A stretch of 64,000 nucleotides of DNA, from NCBI RefSeq assembly GCF_002836355.1, contig NZ_PJCA01000001.1, positions 124,001 through 188,000 of the forward strand, in the 5' to 3' direction. This document shows, piece after piece, positions 17,153-25,863 of this stretch (within the stretch, counting starts at the first letter, position 1; each line of letters opens with the position of its first letter). A program made the translations under genes and the position numbers. Under the pieces are notes generated by a model. The model was not told where the DNA came from. It saw nothing but the letters and a program-made list of their open reading frames with translations, and did no database searches. This DNA is from Moritella sp. Urea-trap-13 (lineage in GTDB: Bacteria; Pseudomonadota; Gammaproteobacteria; Enterobacterales; Moritellaceae).

Positions 17153-18550
17153 ATGAAAAAAGCGATCATAGCAACCGTAATAGCGAGCAGTTTGTTAAGT
17201 AGTACAGTGGTGTTTGCTAATGAATTAACGTCAATTAATCCCCAAGAGGAATTAGCTTATAATTTAGGATTACAGGCCTTTATTTATGGCGCAGGACCAT
17301 TAACCGTAGCTCAAGTAAGAGCCGCATCAACTAACGTGACGATCCCAATGGATAATGGAGCTGCGCCTTTAAATATGATGGGGAAAACTCTCCGACTTGC
17401 AGGACCTGAAGACAAAGTCGTACCAACCGTCAATAATGATACTCTTTACTCTCAATCACACATTAATTTAAATGATACAGGTCCATTGGTTATCGAAATC
17501 CCACCAACCAATAATCGTTATTTTATTGTGCAATTGCTTGATGATTATTCTGAAGCGGTAGGAAACCTTATAGAAAACAATGTCGGTAAAAATGGCGGTA
17601 AGTTCCTTCTCGTGAATAAGGATTGGAAAGGCGTTAAAGGTGGTATTCCCGATGGTATTGATGGTGTTATTAAGTCAAGAACGCCATTAGTTTGGTACAT
17701 TCAACGAACGGGTGTGTCAGGCGATAAAGACTTAACTGCCGCACTAAAAGTGCACGATGGCTTTATTAATTACCCATTATCTGAATTTGGACAAGTACAT
17801 AAACCGGTTAAACTGACTCATGCAAAAACAGGCATTTCTCCAGTCCCTCGCCCTCAAGGGCTGGATTGGTTTAAGTTGATCGACAGTGAATTACGTCATA
17901 ATCCAATTGCTGCTGATGCGGCGATTGTGGATCAATTCAGATACATTGGTATTGGCGGTGACGAGTCTTTTAATCCGGATAACTTAACCGTTGATCAGAA
18001 AAAAGGACTCATGCGAGCATTGAACGCCGCGCCTCAAATCATTCAATACGCGAGTCGTGATTTAGGTATCAAGAATAATGGTTGGTCGATGATGTTCGAG
18101 GGCGGTAAATATGGTAATGATTTCCTGAGCCGAGCAAGTATCAACTTCCGTGCAGCAGGATTGAACACCAAAGAGCGCGCGCTGTATCCAAATCGTTATA
18201 CCGACTCTAAAAATCAACAACTCACAGGGAACAATAACTATCGTATGACAATGACTGCCGATGCACCTGCAAAAGCGTTTTGGTCATTAACTATGTATGA
18301 TGCGAAAAACCTCTTTATGATACCAAATAGCATTGACCGCTACTCCATATCGACAAATCGTAAAGATGAGCTGACGTACAACAAAGATGGTTCTTTAACG
18401 GTATGTATCCAAAACCTTAAACCAACAGATTCGAGCTGTAATTGGTTGCCTGCACCTAAAGATGACTTCTATTTACACATGCGTTTATACGAACCGACAC
18501 AAGCAGTACTAGATAATTCGTATGCACTTCCTCAAGTGATAAAACAGTAA
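17153..18550 (+). CDS. DUF1254/DUF1214-domain exported protein (paralogue 1)
   Basis: A 465-residue protein with a clear Sec signal (MKKAIIATVIASSLLSSTVVFA). The DUF1254 domain starts near residue 30 (ELAYNLGLQAFIYGAGPLTV) and includes the hallmark TVNNDTLYSQSHINL (about 95-110). The DUF1214 domain is C-terminal, with FWSLTMYDAKNLFMIPNSIDR around 375-395 (core SLTMYD) and NWLPAPKDDFYLHMRLY near 425-441. Function of the family is unknown; it is found in the periplasm or outer membrane and often next to hydrolases, sulfatases or porins. It is 25 bases upstream of a FadL-like channel gene, so the pair is one operon. A second, diverged DUF1254 gene lies at 22227-23666 beside the Ser-type sulfatase. 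GAGG precedes the ATG. Confidence 0.88.
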   Translation: MKKAIIATVIASSLLSSTVVFANELTSINPQEELAYNLGLQAFIYGAGPLTVAQVRAASTNVTIPMDNGAAPLNMMGKTLRLAGPEDKVVPTVNNDTLYSQSHINLNDTGPLVIEIPPTNNRYFIVQLLDDYSEAVGNLIENNVGKNGGKFLLVNKDWKGVKGGIPDGIDGVIKSRTPLVWYIQRTGVSGDKDLTAALKVHDGFINYPLSEFGQVHKPVKLTHAKTGISPVPRPQGLDWFKLIDSELRHNPIAADAAIVDQFRYIGIGGDESFNPDNLTVDQKKGLMRALNAAPQIIQYASRDLGIKNNGWSMMFEGGKYGNDFLSRASINFRAAGLNTKERALYPNRYTDSKNQQLTGNNNYRMTMTADAPAKAFWSLTMYDAKNLFMIPNSIDRYSISTNRKDELTYNKDGSLTVCIQNLKPTDSSCNWLPAPKDDFYLHMRLYEPTQAVLDNSYALPQVIKQ

Positions 18551-18575
18551 GTTATTTATCTTTTAAAAGAGTGTA

Positions 18576-19802
18576 TTGATGATAAAAAAAAACCATTCTT
18601 TAACCTTATTAAGTTCTGCATTATTACTTTCATTCCAGGCAAATTCAGCCGGTACCTTAGTGCAGGAGATGAGCAAAATGACGGTAAGCACCGCAGGCGC
18701 AGGCAGTGCTGTATTGGCTGAGAATGCATCTGTTACGTATTCGAACCCTGCGGGAATGAGTTACATTGAAGGTAATGCACTCAGCATTAATACCGCACTT
18801 ATGGATCTTAGTATTTATTATAATGATGCGAACAGTCCGAAAGACAGCAGTGGTAATGCCGGAGGCCTTCAGCCCTATGGTTCGCTATATTATGTCCATC
18901 AACTTAATGATGATGTGCATCTAGGCATAAGCGTGTCAGCTCAAGGGGGAAGTGCCCTTGATTATGGTCATGATTACGCCGGTGCGTTAACCTTAAATGA
19001 TCTCAAGTTATCTGTAATTCAATTTAATCCAAGTGCTTCTTATCAAGTAAATGATACGTTATCTATTGGCGCGGGATTGCAAATTGACTATGCCAGTTTT
19101 GAAGAAAATATTTTATATGACCAAGGTAATATTGAAACAGACAGTTGGACACTAGGCTACAATTTGGGTGTCATGTATCAGTTGGATAAGAATAACCGCT
19201 TGGGTATCGCCTATCGTTCTCGTATGAATCATGATTTAACCGGAGCCATTAATACTGAATCAATGATTGCTCATAAGCCAAGCCACCCCTATATCTCGAT
19301 CCCTATTCCAGCAATGTCTGGTGAGGCGGGCTTAAACGTTTTAAACCCTCGTCAACTTGAGATTTCAGGTTTGCACCAACTGACTCAGCCATTAAGTCTG
19401 GTTTGGAGTTTAGGCTTTGAACAGTGGAGCGGAAACGATTCGACACAAATCTCGATTAATGACAATGATGTATCCCAAATAGAACGTAATTTTGATGATG
19501 TATGGACAGGTTCGGTTGGTGCTCGTTATCAATTAACCGCACGGTTACGTTTAGAAACGGGGATTGGCTATGCAACATCGCCATTAGATGTTCCTGAATA
19601 CCAAGGTGCTGATCTGCCAGTTGACACCCAACATCGCTATAGTGTTGGGGCTACTTATCAATGGACAAAAGATGTCACATTTAATACTTATTACAGCTAT
19701 GTTGATTATGGCGAACCCGAAATTAATAGCAGCGGTATGACTGGCCAGTTTGATAACGCCAACCAGTTTATTGGTATTACGATGAATATGGCGTTTAAAT
19801 AA
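18576..19802 (+). CDS. FadL/OMPP1/TodX-family outer-membrane channel
   Basis: A 408-residue outer-membrane beta-barrel with a signal peptide (about residues 1-25, ending SFQANSAG) and the family hatch-domain signature VTYSNPAGMSYI near residue 50 (the NPA turn). Alternating hydrophobic strands follow, ending in a C-terminal aromatic residue (MNMAFK). FadL-type channels admit hydrophobic molecules such as fatty acids, alkanes and aromatics by lateral diffusion. It lies 25 bases after the DUF1254 gene and inside the sulfatase/maturase cluster. A hydrophobic sulfate ester or its product is therefore a reasonable guess for the substrate, but this is inference. The start ATG follows AAAAGAGTGTATTG; GAG lies 8 bases upstream. 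Confidence 0.9.
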   Translation: MMIKKNHSLTLLSSALLLSFQANSAGTLVQEMSKMTVSTAGAGSAVLAENASVTYSNPAGMSYIEGNALSINTALMDLSIYYNDANSPKDSSGNAGGLQPYGSLYYVHQLNDDVHLGISVSAQGGSALDYGHDYAGALTLNDLKLSVIQFNPSASYQVNDTLSIGAGLQIDYASFEENILYDQGNIETDSWTLGYNLGVMYQLDKNNRLGIAYRSRMNHDLTGAINTESMIAHKPSHPYISIPIPAMSGEAGLNVLNPRQLEISGLHQLTQPLSLVWSLGFEQWSGNDSTQISINDNDVSQIERNFDDVWTGSVGARYQLTARLRLETGIGYATSPLDVPEYQGADLPVDTQHRYSVGATYQWTKDVTFNTYYSYVDYGEPEINSSGMTGQFDNANQFIGITMNMAFK

Positions 19803-19873
19803 CAAATGATACACCGTCAATCTTAAGTTGAATATGCCACTCTAATTTCATTCTTAAAGGCACTTAAAATATA

Positions 19874-19894
19874 TTGCCATTATGTTAATGGCAA
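19874..19894. terminator. Bidirectional terminator between fadL-like and OMP genes
   Basis: TTGCCATTA-tgt-TAATGGCAA forms a perfect 9-bp stem, flanked by AAATATA on the left and CATATTTTTATT on the right, so it can terminate both convergent genes. Confidence 0.8.
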
Positions 19895-19907
19895 CATATT
19901 TTTATTG

Positions 19908-20564
19908 TTATATCTTAAATTTATAGGTGATCCATGTTTGTTTATCGGTACTGCCAGTAAAAGTAATGACGTTATTTTTATTTATTTTATATCCCACATT
20001 GAATTCGGCATAAAAATCTCTAAATTCTTCACCGTTTAATCCGTATTGATATTGTGGCGAGGCCAGAATAAAGAATTTTTCATTGATATTATATTTTGCA
20101 TAGACTTGAGTATTAATGAGGTTAGTGTCTTTATATAGATGATTTGACTCCCATGATTTCCCATAGGTTATACCCGCGTAGAGTTTCAATTTATTATTAA
20201 CGGGAATCACTTGCAGCAGACCAACTGTCGCATAGTTTGAGCTGATGCCCTCCAGGTGATCGTCTTTTCCTGAATCAATATAAATACCGGTGCCCGTTTT
20301 TTTATTAGGCGTAAAAATACGAGATCTATAGGTTTCAAAATTATTTGTTCCTTCTATTTTACCCATTGCTGCCCAATCATTTTTACCCACAGAGAATTGC
20401 AATGAGCCTCCAAGCCCTTTATCTCCAGCTTTAATATCACCGCCAGTATAAACAGCCATAGGGTCTGACATATCAACGTCATCGTGACGTTGGGATTCAT
20501 CGTTAGCGCTTGAATAAAAAGGAATCAGTGCAATAAGCAAAAGAGAGTGTGGTAAGTGTTTCAT
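19908..20564 (-). CDS. Small exported, probably outer-membrane beta-barrel protein of unknown function
   Basis: A protein of 218 residues if started at the ATG at 20562-20564, where TTGAGGATTATC supplies a good Shine-Dalgarno. An upstream in-frame ATG at 20585 lacks one. A signal peptide is clear (MKHLPHSLLLIALIPFYSSA). The mature part is polar and rich in alternating strands (GGSLQFSVGKNDWAAMGKI, KLKLYAGITYGKSW, FFILASPQYQYGL, NVGYKI) and ends in a strand with terminal aromatics and charge (WITYKFKI). This resembles an 8- to 10-stranded barrel. It is downstream of the Ser-type sulfatase on the same strand, across a strong hairpin, so it may be the last gene of that operon. I do not recognise the family. 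Confidence 0.6.
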   Translation of the reverse strand: MKHLPHSLLLIALIPFYSSANDESQRHDDVDMSDPMAVYTGGDIKAGDKGLGGSLQFSVGKNDWAAMGKIEGTNNFETYRSRIFTPNKKTGTGIYIDSGKDDHLEGISSNYATVGLLQVIPVNNKLKLYAGITYGKSWESNHLYKDTNLINTQVYAKYNINEKFFILASPQYQYGLNGEEFRDFYAEFNVGYKINKNNVITFTGSTDKQTWITYKFKI

Positions 20565-20596
20565 GATAATCCTCAATATAAACATGATGGATAATA

Positions 20597-20622
20597 GAAG
20601 AGGAGCAATAATGCTCCTCTTC
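20597..20622 (-). other. Strong intercistronic hairpin between sulfatase and OMP genes
   Basis: GAAGAGGAGCA-ataa-TGCTCCTCTTC is a perfect 11-bp stem with a 4-base loop, between the sulfatase stop and the OMP start. No U-tract follows on the minus strand (TATTATCC), so an RNA processing or stability element, or a weak terminator, fits better than a classical intrinsic terminator. Confidence 0.65.
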
Positions 20623-20636
20623 TGGTTATTGTTTGA

Positions 20637-22175
20637 TTACTTCACTGAGTTATCTGACATTCCAATGCCACCTGATTTTTGACGCGGTGGGAAGGCTTTC
20701 AGAGATTGCTGATATCCAACAATCGATTTTTGTATGGTTGGAACGACCCATGAACGTTCTTTCATCCACAAGAACCAACCATTAGTATCAATGCTGCGCT
20801 CGAATGGATCTGCTTTAATATCAAGGATAATACCAAGAGGCCATGCTTTAGCTGGTTCAGTCCATTCCGTTTTTGTTTTCAAGTGGACTTTCCAGTTATC
20901 TACACGAACGGCATTTAAACTTTGTTCGTTGTAGAAATAAAATTCATGACGTTTACTTAGTCCTTTCTTGGTTAGCATGTCCATTTGGTTGTAACCATCT
21001 AAATGCACTTTATAATTGGTATCCCCTATTTTCGTGCCTTTTAAAAGGTCTTGTTTAACCTTTGTATCACCTGTTGCTGCAGCCATTAGGGTTGGAAGCC
21101 AATCTTCAGAAGTCATGAAACCACTGGTGTACTCCCCTTCTGGAATGTGTCCAGGCCAGCTAATCAGCATTGGTACTCGGAAAGCCCCATCCCATGTTGT
21201 CCCTTTTTGACCTCGGAATTCTGCACTTCCTGCCATTGGCCAATGATCAAGGTTAATACCATTATCAGCAGTGAACATAATGATGGTGTTGTCAGTTTCA
21301 CCAAGGGCATCGAGTTTATTCAACAACACCCCAATTTGGTCATCCAATTCTTTTAGTGCGTCGAAATATTCGGTGTGACCACTTGCCCCTAAATACTCAT
21401 CTTTTACGTGTATTTGTTGATGCATACGTGATGGGTTAAACCACATAAAGAAAGGTTTATCTGGTGTTTTCGTTTCGTGCTGGTCTAACCAATCGGTAGA
21501 GAATTTTACAAATTCGTCATCAATGGTTTTCATGCGTTCAGAACCCAGAGGACCTTTATCTTCAATACGTTGTTTTCCAACTACCCCCCAACGAGGCTGC
21601 ACTGTTTTGTCGTATTTATTGGTGGCAAAGCTGTGAACCATGTTGCGAGGGCGGCCAACAAAATCGGGATCTTTAGGGAAATTGGGTTGCTCTGGCATTT
21701 CCATTACATTTAGGTGATATAAGAAACCATAGAACTCATCAAAACCATGTACGGTTGGTAAGAACTTATTGCGATCACCTAAGTGACTTTTCCCGACATG
21801 AATAGTGTCGTAGCCTTTCGCTTTAAGCATATCAGCAAGAGTAGGATCTTCTTTTTGTAGGCCTATGTTTGATCCCGGTTGGCCAACCGTCGTTAAGCCG
21901 GTTCTAAATGGATATTGACCCGTAATAAACGCGCTTCGGCCTGCCGTTGAACTACCTTGAGCATAATAATCACTCACCATCATGCCGCGTTTGGCAATCC
22001 GGTCAATATTAGGGGTTTCAATCGCCCCTAAACCACGGTGATAGGCGGAAATATCCATTGGGCTAACATCATCAACCATGATAGTAATTATGTTTGGTTG
22101 AGTTTGAGCCGCATGAGCGCAAAAGGAAGTAACAGCGAGGGCTAAGGCTGTTTTTGCAATGATTTTTGTTTTCAT
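20637..22175 (-). CDS. Arylsulfatase, Ser-type formylglycine precursor, exported
   Basis: A 512-residue sulfatase of the alkaline-phosphatase superfamily that hydrolyses sulfate esters in the periplasm. The signal peptide is MKTKIIAKTALALAVTSFCA (cut near HAA). Metal ligands are expected at the Asp pair in IMVDDVSP (residues 35-36) and in FTADNGINLDHW (about 305). The active-site motif is S76-T-A-G-R80 in GSSTAGRSAF, so the residue to be oxidised is Ser rather than Cys. This class depends on anSME-type maturases, and one is encoded at 15819. The gene is followed by a small OMP and preceded by a DUF1254 gene in the same direction with a 51-base gap. The substrate cannot be predicted; the large size and GMPAxx-free active site only say arylsulfatase-like. 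Confidence 0.92.
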   Translation of the reverse strand: MKTKIIAKTALALAVTSFCAHAAQTQPNIITIMVDDVSPMDISAYHRGLGAIETPNIDRIAKRGMMVSDYYAQGSSTAGRSAFITGQYPFRTGLTTVGQPGSNIGLQKEDPTLADMLKAKGYDTIHVGKSHLGDRNKFLPTVHGFDEFYGFLYHLNVMEMPEQPNFPKDPDFVGRPRNMVHSFATNKYDKTVQPRWGVVGKQRIEDKGPLGSERMKTIDDEFVKFSTDWLDQHETKTPDKPFFMWFNPSRMHQQIHVKDEYLGASGHTEYFDALKELDDQIGVLLNKLDALGETDNTIIMFTADNGINLDHWPMAGSAEFRGQKGTTWDGAFRVPMLISWPGHIPEGEYTSGFMTSEDWLPTLMAAATGDTKVKQDLLKGTKIGDTNYKVHLDGYNQMDMLTKKGLSKRHEFYFYNEQSLNAVRVDNWKVHLKTKTEWTEPAKAWPLGIILDIKADPFERSIDTNGWFLWMKERSWVVPTIQKSIVGYQQSLKAFPPRQKSGGIGMSDNSVK

Positions 22176-22226
22176 TTCAAAGTACCTATAAGTAAAAAAT
22201 AATGGTCTCGATAATGGGTCTGCGTT

Positions 22227-23666
22227 TTACTTCATTGGATTAATTGGGGGCACAGTCCACTTCATATCGAGAATTTCTTGTGAAGGAATATATAAACGTG
22301 TAATAACGTAGAAGTTGCCTGTTGAGATTGGTAACCAATTAGTAAACTGCTTGCTGTTACTTGGTTTTTGGTGAGACAACATTAAGTCAAAAGAACCGTC
22401 TTTATTTTTCTGAATCGGTGTCTGGTCATTAATGTTAAAACGTTGTATTTCATTACCAATCAGCATTTTTGTTTTTGCGTCATATACGGTGATAGACCAA
22501 AATGAATCAACTGGTGGCACTGTTTTAAAATGCATCGAGTATTGACTATGACCAGATAACAATTTTCCTTTTGAGTCAGTATAAGTAATTGGGTACATAG
22601 CTTCTTTCGCGCCCTGCCCTCCTAAATAAGGTTGTGCTATCAGTGATCTGAGTGCATTATCATCGCCAAACTGGTCAAGAACAAAAGAGTAATACCAACC
22701 ATCTTTCATTTTCAAAGTGACAGGATTTGAACTTTGAGCCGAAACTATTTCCTGACCATCTTTAACCGCTTTTTCAAGTTGCAATTTCATCGTAAGGGTT
22801 AATTTTGAGCGGTCAAAACCATTTTTACTTAGTCCAATTTTATTGAATTGACCTAACAATGCCTGTTGACGCTTAGGGATAGGATTAACTTTTAGGTAAG
22901 CGCCAAGTTCCTCATAAAAACGCAGCGGGTCATTTACTTCTCCCACTTGTGGGGGCAATACTGGTGAGATTAATTCCGCTGGATCTTGCGAGAGATATTT
23001 GCTGAGTGGCGTTAACGTGTATTGATCTTGTATAGCATGAACCGTTGGGTAATCTTTTTCACCAAATACTTGAGTACGACCCCATAACCAGACTTTTGTG
23101 GTTGGTGCTTCAACTACCGTGATACCTTTAGGTACATCTCCTTGCCAATAAGGTGGCACAATCATGATCTCTTGAGATGTCTCTCCCGTTGCTCGTGTTC
23201 CTACGTACTTAAACAAGTTATGCCACATATCAAACATATCGATAACAAAGTAACGATCTTTTACTGTAGGGGTAGAGAGAATCATGGGTTCATTTGAAAT
23301 ATCGACAATTGCACTTGAATATAATGTGTCTCGATTGGCCGTTGGCATGTCCGTATCTTGATCTGTTGGAAGCCGACGAGCATGACCAAAATGATTTAAA
23401 GGTGCTCGGTAGCTGGTATCATTTTGAGCTTGAGACATATCCGTATATTGGCGAGCGATCTGTTCCATACGAACGAGTGTCGAACCCCATAAATACGCAT
23501 TGGTTGCGAGTAAATAACTTTCTTGATCAAGCCAAGTCGTTGCTTGATCGTGCTGTATTTGTAGTGAGGGTGTCGGTACGGGTGATTTAAATTCCTGAGC
23601 ATTAATACTCAGCGAGCTCATTAAAATACTTGTAACGATGGCGGTAGTAATTTGTTTTTTAAACAT
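22227..23666 (-). CDS. DUF1254/DUF1214-domain exported protein (paralogue 2)
   Basis: A protein of 479 residues from the ATG at 23664-23666, chosen because GAAGGAG lies 6 bases upstream. The longer reading would begin at a TTG that overlaps that ribosome binding site. The signal peptide is MFKKQITTAIVTSILMSSLS (cut after SINA). The DUF1254 region has PTANRDTLYSSAIVDISNEP near residue 105 (compare TVNNDTLYSQ in paralogue 1). The C-terminal DUF1214 region has FWSITVYDAKTKMLIGNEIQ around 385 and a NWLPISTGNFYVITRLYIP segment (core NWLPI). It is the first gene of a sulfatase operon and lies downstream of a LysR gene with a 98-base gap. Function unknown. Confidence 0.87.
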   Translation of the reverse strand: MFKKQITTAIVTSILMSSLSINAQEFKSPVPTPSLQIQHDQATTWLDQESYLLATNAYLWGSTLVRMEQIARQYTDMSQAQNDTSYRAPLNHFGHARRLPTDQDTDMPTANRDTLYSSAIVDISNEPMILSTPTVKDRYFVIDMFDMWHNLFKYVGTRATGETSQEIMIVPPYWQGDVPKGITVVEAPTTKVWLWGRTQVFGEKDYPTVHAIQDQYTLTPLSKYLSQDPAELISPVLPPQVGEVNDPLRFYEELGAYLKVNPIPKRQQALLGQFNKIGLSKNGFDRSKLTLTMKLQLEKAVKDGQEIVSAQSSNPVTLKMKDGWYYSFVLDQFGDDNALRSLIAQPYLGGQGAKEAMYPITYTDSKGKLLSGHSQYSMHFKTVPPVDSFWSITVYDAKTKMLIGNEIQRFNINDQTPIQKNKDGSFDLMLSHQKPSNSKQFTNWLPISTGNFYVITRLYIPSQEILDMKWTVPPINPMK

Positions 23667-23778
23667 CAGCGGCTCCTTCAAATGATAGGAACAGCTTACG
23701 TTTTTTGATTAAAAATTATCTCTATACTCTCTATTGCTATTTTTAATAAAGATAGCGTTAGATTATAAAAATAAACAG

Positions 23779-24684
23779 CTATAGTGTTTTTAAAATACCT
23801 TTTATCTCTTTTATTAACCACTCAGTAAGCGGCTGTTTACGATTCATTTGATGACAGAAAAAAGAAATCTTGCGTTGATAGCTTTTTGGTACTAATTCGG
23901 GAGGCAGAGATAAGAAACGGAAACCATCTCCAATCGAGTTTTGAAGAGAACACGGCATGATGCCGATATAATCACTCTCCTTCATTAAGTTAGTCATTAA
24001 AGAGACATCACTGGTTCTTAAATTAATTTTCTTTTTTAGTTTGAAATGACGAATCAATTGCTCCGCTTTAGAAGGACCGGTAACGCCAGGGATAATGCAA
24101 ATAGACATGGGATAAGGCAGAAGATTATTGATTGTTGCTTCAGTGAGAGGGTGATCGTTACGAACTACAAATGCAAAGGTATCACTGCCAACTTCTTGCT
24201 CCATTAATGTTTTATTGGTCTCCATTGGTAAATAAGTAATACCGAAATGCTGGTGAGAGTTCATCTCAAGTTTTTGGGGGGTATTAATACTCCAATGTGA
24301 ACATTGCACTGTGAGTTCAGGAGCCAATAAGGTTAACCGCTTAACTAACTGAGAGCCTAATGTAGAGACCAGTGGCGGTGAGAGTAAAAGATGCAGTTCA
24401 CCATTAAGTTGAGATATATCCCATGCCATATTATCACTATATAACTTATCAAGCTGCCCCAGAATATCGGGGAGTGTTAATAAAATATGCGCACATTTTA
24501 CAGTTGGTATCAGGTTGTTTTTATCACGAATAAATAATGGATCATCAAATTGGTCTCGTAACTTTTTGAGCATAATGCTGATGGTTGGTTGACTTAAGTT
24601 CATTCGCTTTGCCGCTAATACGGTTTGCCTTTCTTCATTTAGAATAATAAGCAGCTTAAGTAAATTTAAATCTTTATAGTGCAT
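23779..24684 (-). CDS. LysR-family regulator (NodD/PhaN-like), head of cluster 1
   Basis: A 301-residue LysR-type protein. The N-terminal wHTH (LLKLLIILNEERQTVLAAKR, then MNLSQPTISIMLKKLRDQFD) is followed by an LPxILxLL-type linker and a substrate domain to residue 300. The HTH spacing and DPLFIRDKN segment resemble the NodD/NahR/LinR group, which often senses aromatic compounds. It lies on the same strand upstream of DUF1254 paralogue 2 and the Ser-type sulfatase, so it is the obvious candidate regulator of that operon. Its upstream region runs directly into a truncated copy of the DUF1800 5' end, which marks the cluster boundary. Effector unknown. Confidence 0.87.
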   Translation of the reverse strand: MHYKDLNLLKLLIILNEERQTVLAAKRMNLSQPTISIMLKKLRDQFDDPLFIRDKNNLIPTVKCAHILLTLPDILGQLDKLYSDNMAWDISQLNGELHLLLSPPLVSTLGSQLVKRLTLLAPELTVQCSHWSINTPQKLEMNSHQHFGITYLPMETNKTLMEQEVGSDTFAFVVRNDHPLTEATINNLLPYPMSICIIPGVTGPSKAEQLIRHFKLKKKINLRTSDVSLMTNLMKESDYIGIMPCSLQNSIGDGFRFLSLPPELVPKSYQRKISFFCHQMNRKQPLTEWLIKEIKGILKTL

Positions 24685-24732
24685 TATGTTTCCTTAGAGC
24701 CGTCTATTTTTCTGAACCAACATTCGGATGAG

Positions 24733-24781
24733 AAGCAAGCAAAGCACAATTGATCGCGTTTATAAATAACGATTTACTCAT
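24733..24781 (-). pseudogene. Truncated 5' end of a DUF1800 gene
   Basis: The minus strand from an ATG at 24779-24781 encodes MSKSLFINAINCALLAS before similarity ends. It matches the first 17 residues of the intact DUF1800 protein (13785-15569) at 12 positions. The frame then runs into unrelated sequence and a stop within 10 codons. It is not a working gene but a breakpoint relic at the right edge of cluster 1. Confidence 0.75.
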
Positions 24782-24828
24782 CCTTATAAACGGTGGCCTT
24801 GAATATATGCTGATTTTGTTTTTACGAC

Positions 24829-24844
24829 AGTGATCTACATCACA
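24829..24844. promoter_or_regulatory. CRP-like binding site upstream of ybbN
   Basis: AGTGA-TCTACA-TCACA matches the CRP consensus TGTGA-N6-TCACA at 9 of 10 positions. It lies 100 bases before the ybbN start and also upstream of the relic DUF1800 start. Confidence 0.55.
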
Positions 24845-24944
24845 CTGATAAGCAGTTATTGCAGACTTGATTATGCTAACTTTATCCCCATATATCTTTC
24901 ATAAACAATCTTTATACCGACACGCAATTTGATGGAGCTAATCA

Positions 24945-25796
24945 GTGCAGAATTATATCCTTGACCTTACCAGTGAAAATTTTCAAGAGATCTTGCTACA
25001 AGGCAAATACTCACAACCAATCGTCATTGATTTCTGGTCTGAACGCGCACCAGAAAACCAAGTCAGTGCCCGTCTATTAAACATCGCGCAAAGCTTAAAT
25101 GGCCAAATCATTCTAGCGCGACTTAATTGCGACCGTCATCCTGAACTTGTGCAGCAATTTGGTATTAAGAGTTTACCAACCGTGGCTATTTTTAAAGACG
25201 GCAAGCCTGTTGATAGCTTTGTTGGCGAGCAAGAAGAAGCGGCAATCCGTGAGATCATCAACCGTCATTTACCACAACAAGAACAGATTTTATTACAACA
25301 AGCACAAATGCTATTAATGGACAGCAAGTTTGCCGAAGCAGTGCCGCTAATGGGCCAAGCTTACGAACTCGCACCTGATAATACTGATATCAAAATTGCT
25401 TACGCTCAAGCACTATTGGGTTCACACCAAGTAGAAGCGGCTGAAGCACTGCTCGATACCTTTGCTGAAGAAGAGCAACAAAGTAACCAATATCAGACTT
25501 TGCGTTCACATTTGAACACTGCCAAGAAATCAGCTGAGACGCCAGAGATCATTGCGTTAACGACTGCGCATCAAGTAAATCCAGATGACTTACAAATAGC
25601 CTATGACCTTGCTATACAGCTGCAGATTGCTAACAAGCATAATGATGCAATGGCACTTTTATACAAGATCTTAACTACCGAGTATGACTTCTTAGAAGGT
25701 GGCGCAAGAAAGGTTTATTTAGAATTATTATCAGTAATGACAGATGCAGCCGTTGTGGCTGATTACCGTCGTAAGCTGTATACCTTGATGTATTAA
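24945..25796 (+). CDS. ybbN: YbbN/CnoX-like thioredoxin-fold co-chaperone with TPR repeats
   Basis: A 283-residue protein with an N-terminal thioredoxin fold (about 1-110; VIDFWSERAPENQVS, ARLNCDRHPELVQQFGIKSLPT split by one residue) and C-terminal TPR-like helices (about 115-283). The CxxC redox motif is absent: the position reads SERAPENQ. YbbN/CnoX proteins are holdases that hand clients to GroEL or DnaK under oxidative stress. The start is a GTG, decided by GGAG seven bases upstream; the nearby ATG at 24932 is in another frame and hits a stop. A perfect 11-bp intrinsic terminator follows. A decayed copy of its 3' end plus terminator occurs at about 34285-34525. Confidence 0.9.
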   Translation: MQNYILDLTSENFQEILLQGKYSQPIVIDFWSERAPENQVSARLLNIAQSLNGQIILARLNCDRHPELVQQFGIKSLPTVAIFKDGKPVDSFVGEQEEAAIREIINRHLPQQEQILLQQAQMLLMDSKFAEAVPLMGQAYELAPDNTDIKIAYAQALLGSHQVEAAEALLDTFAEEEQQSNQYQTLRSHLNTAKKSAETPEIIALTTAHQVNPDDLQIAYDLAIQLQIANKHNDAMALLYKILTTEYDFLEGGARKVYLELLSVMTDAAVVADYRRKLYTLMY

Positions 25797-25833
25797 TTTC
25801 CAGCTTAATCATTTCAGCGAATAAGTTAATCAT

Positions 25834-25863
25834 AAACCTGAGTATCATACTCAGGTTTTTTTT
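25834..25863 (+). terminator. Intrinsic terminator of ybbN
   Basis: AAACCTGAGTA-tca-TACTCAGGTTT is a perfect 11-bp stem followed by a run of T, 38 bases after the ybbN stop. Confidence 0.93.

Larger units (their letters stand above)
24733..24900. repeat. Direct repeat copy A': DUF1800 5' end plus promoter (right edge of cluster 1)
   Basis: Diverged second copy of 15521-15690 in the same orientation, about 9.2 kb away. It now forms the upstream region of ybbN. Differences include a deletion of about 11 bases next to the start codon and scattered substitutions. Here the CRP-like element is nearly perfect (see 24829-24844). Confidence 0.8.

Noticed and set aside
15521-24900. Cluster 1 as a composite transposon or integron
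   Set aside because: No transposase, integrase, terminal inverted repeats or attC-like sites are visible; the flanks are gene-derived direct repeats.
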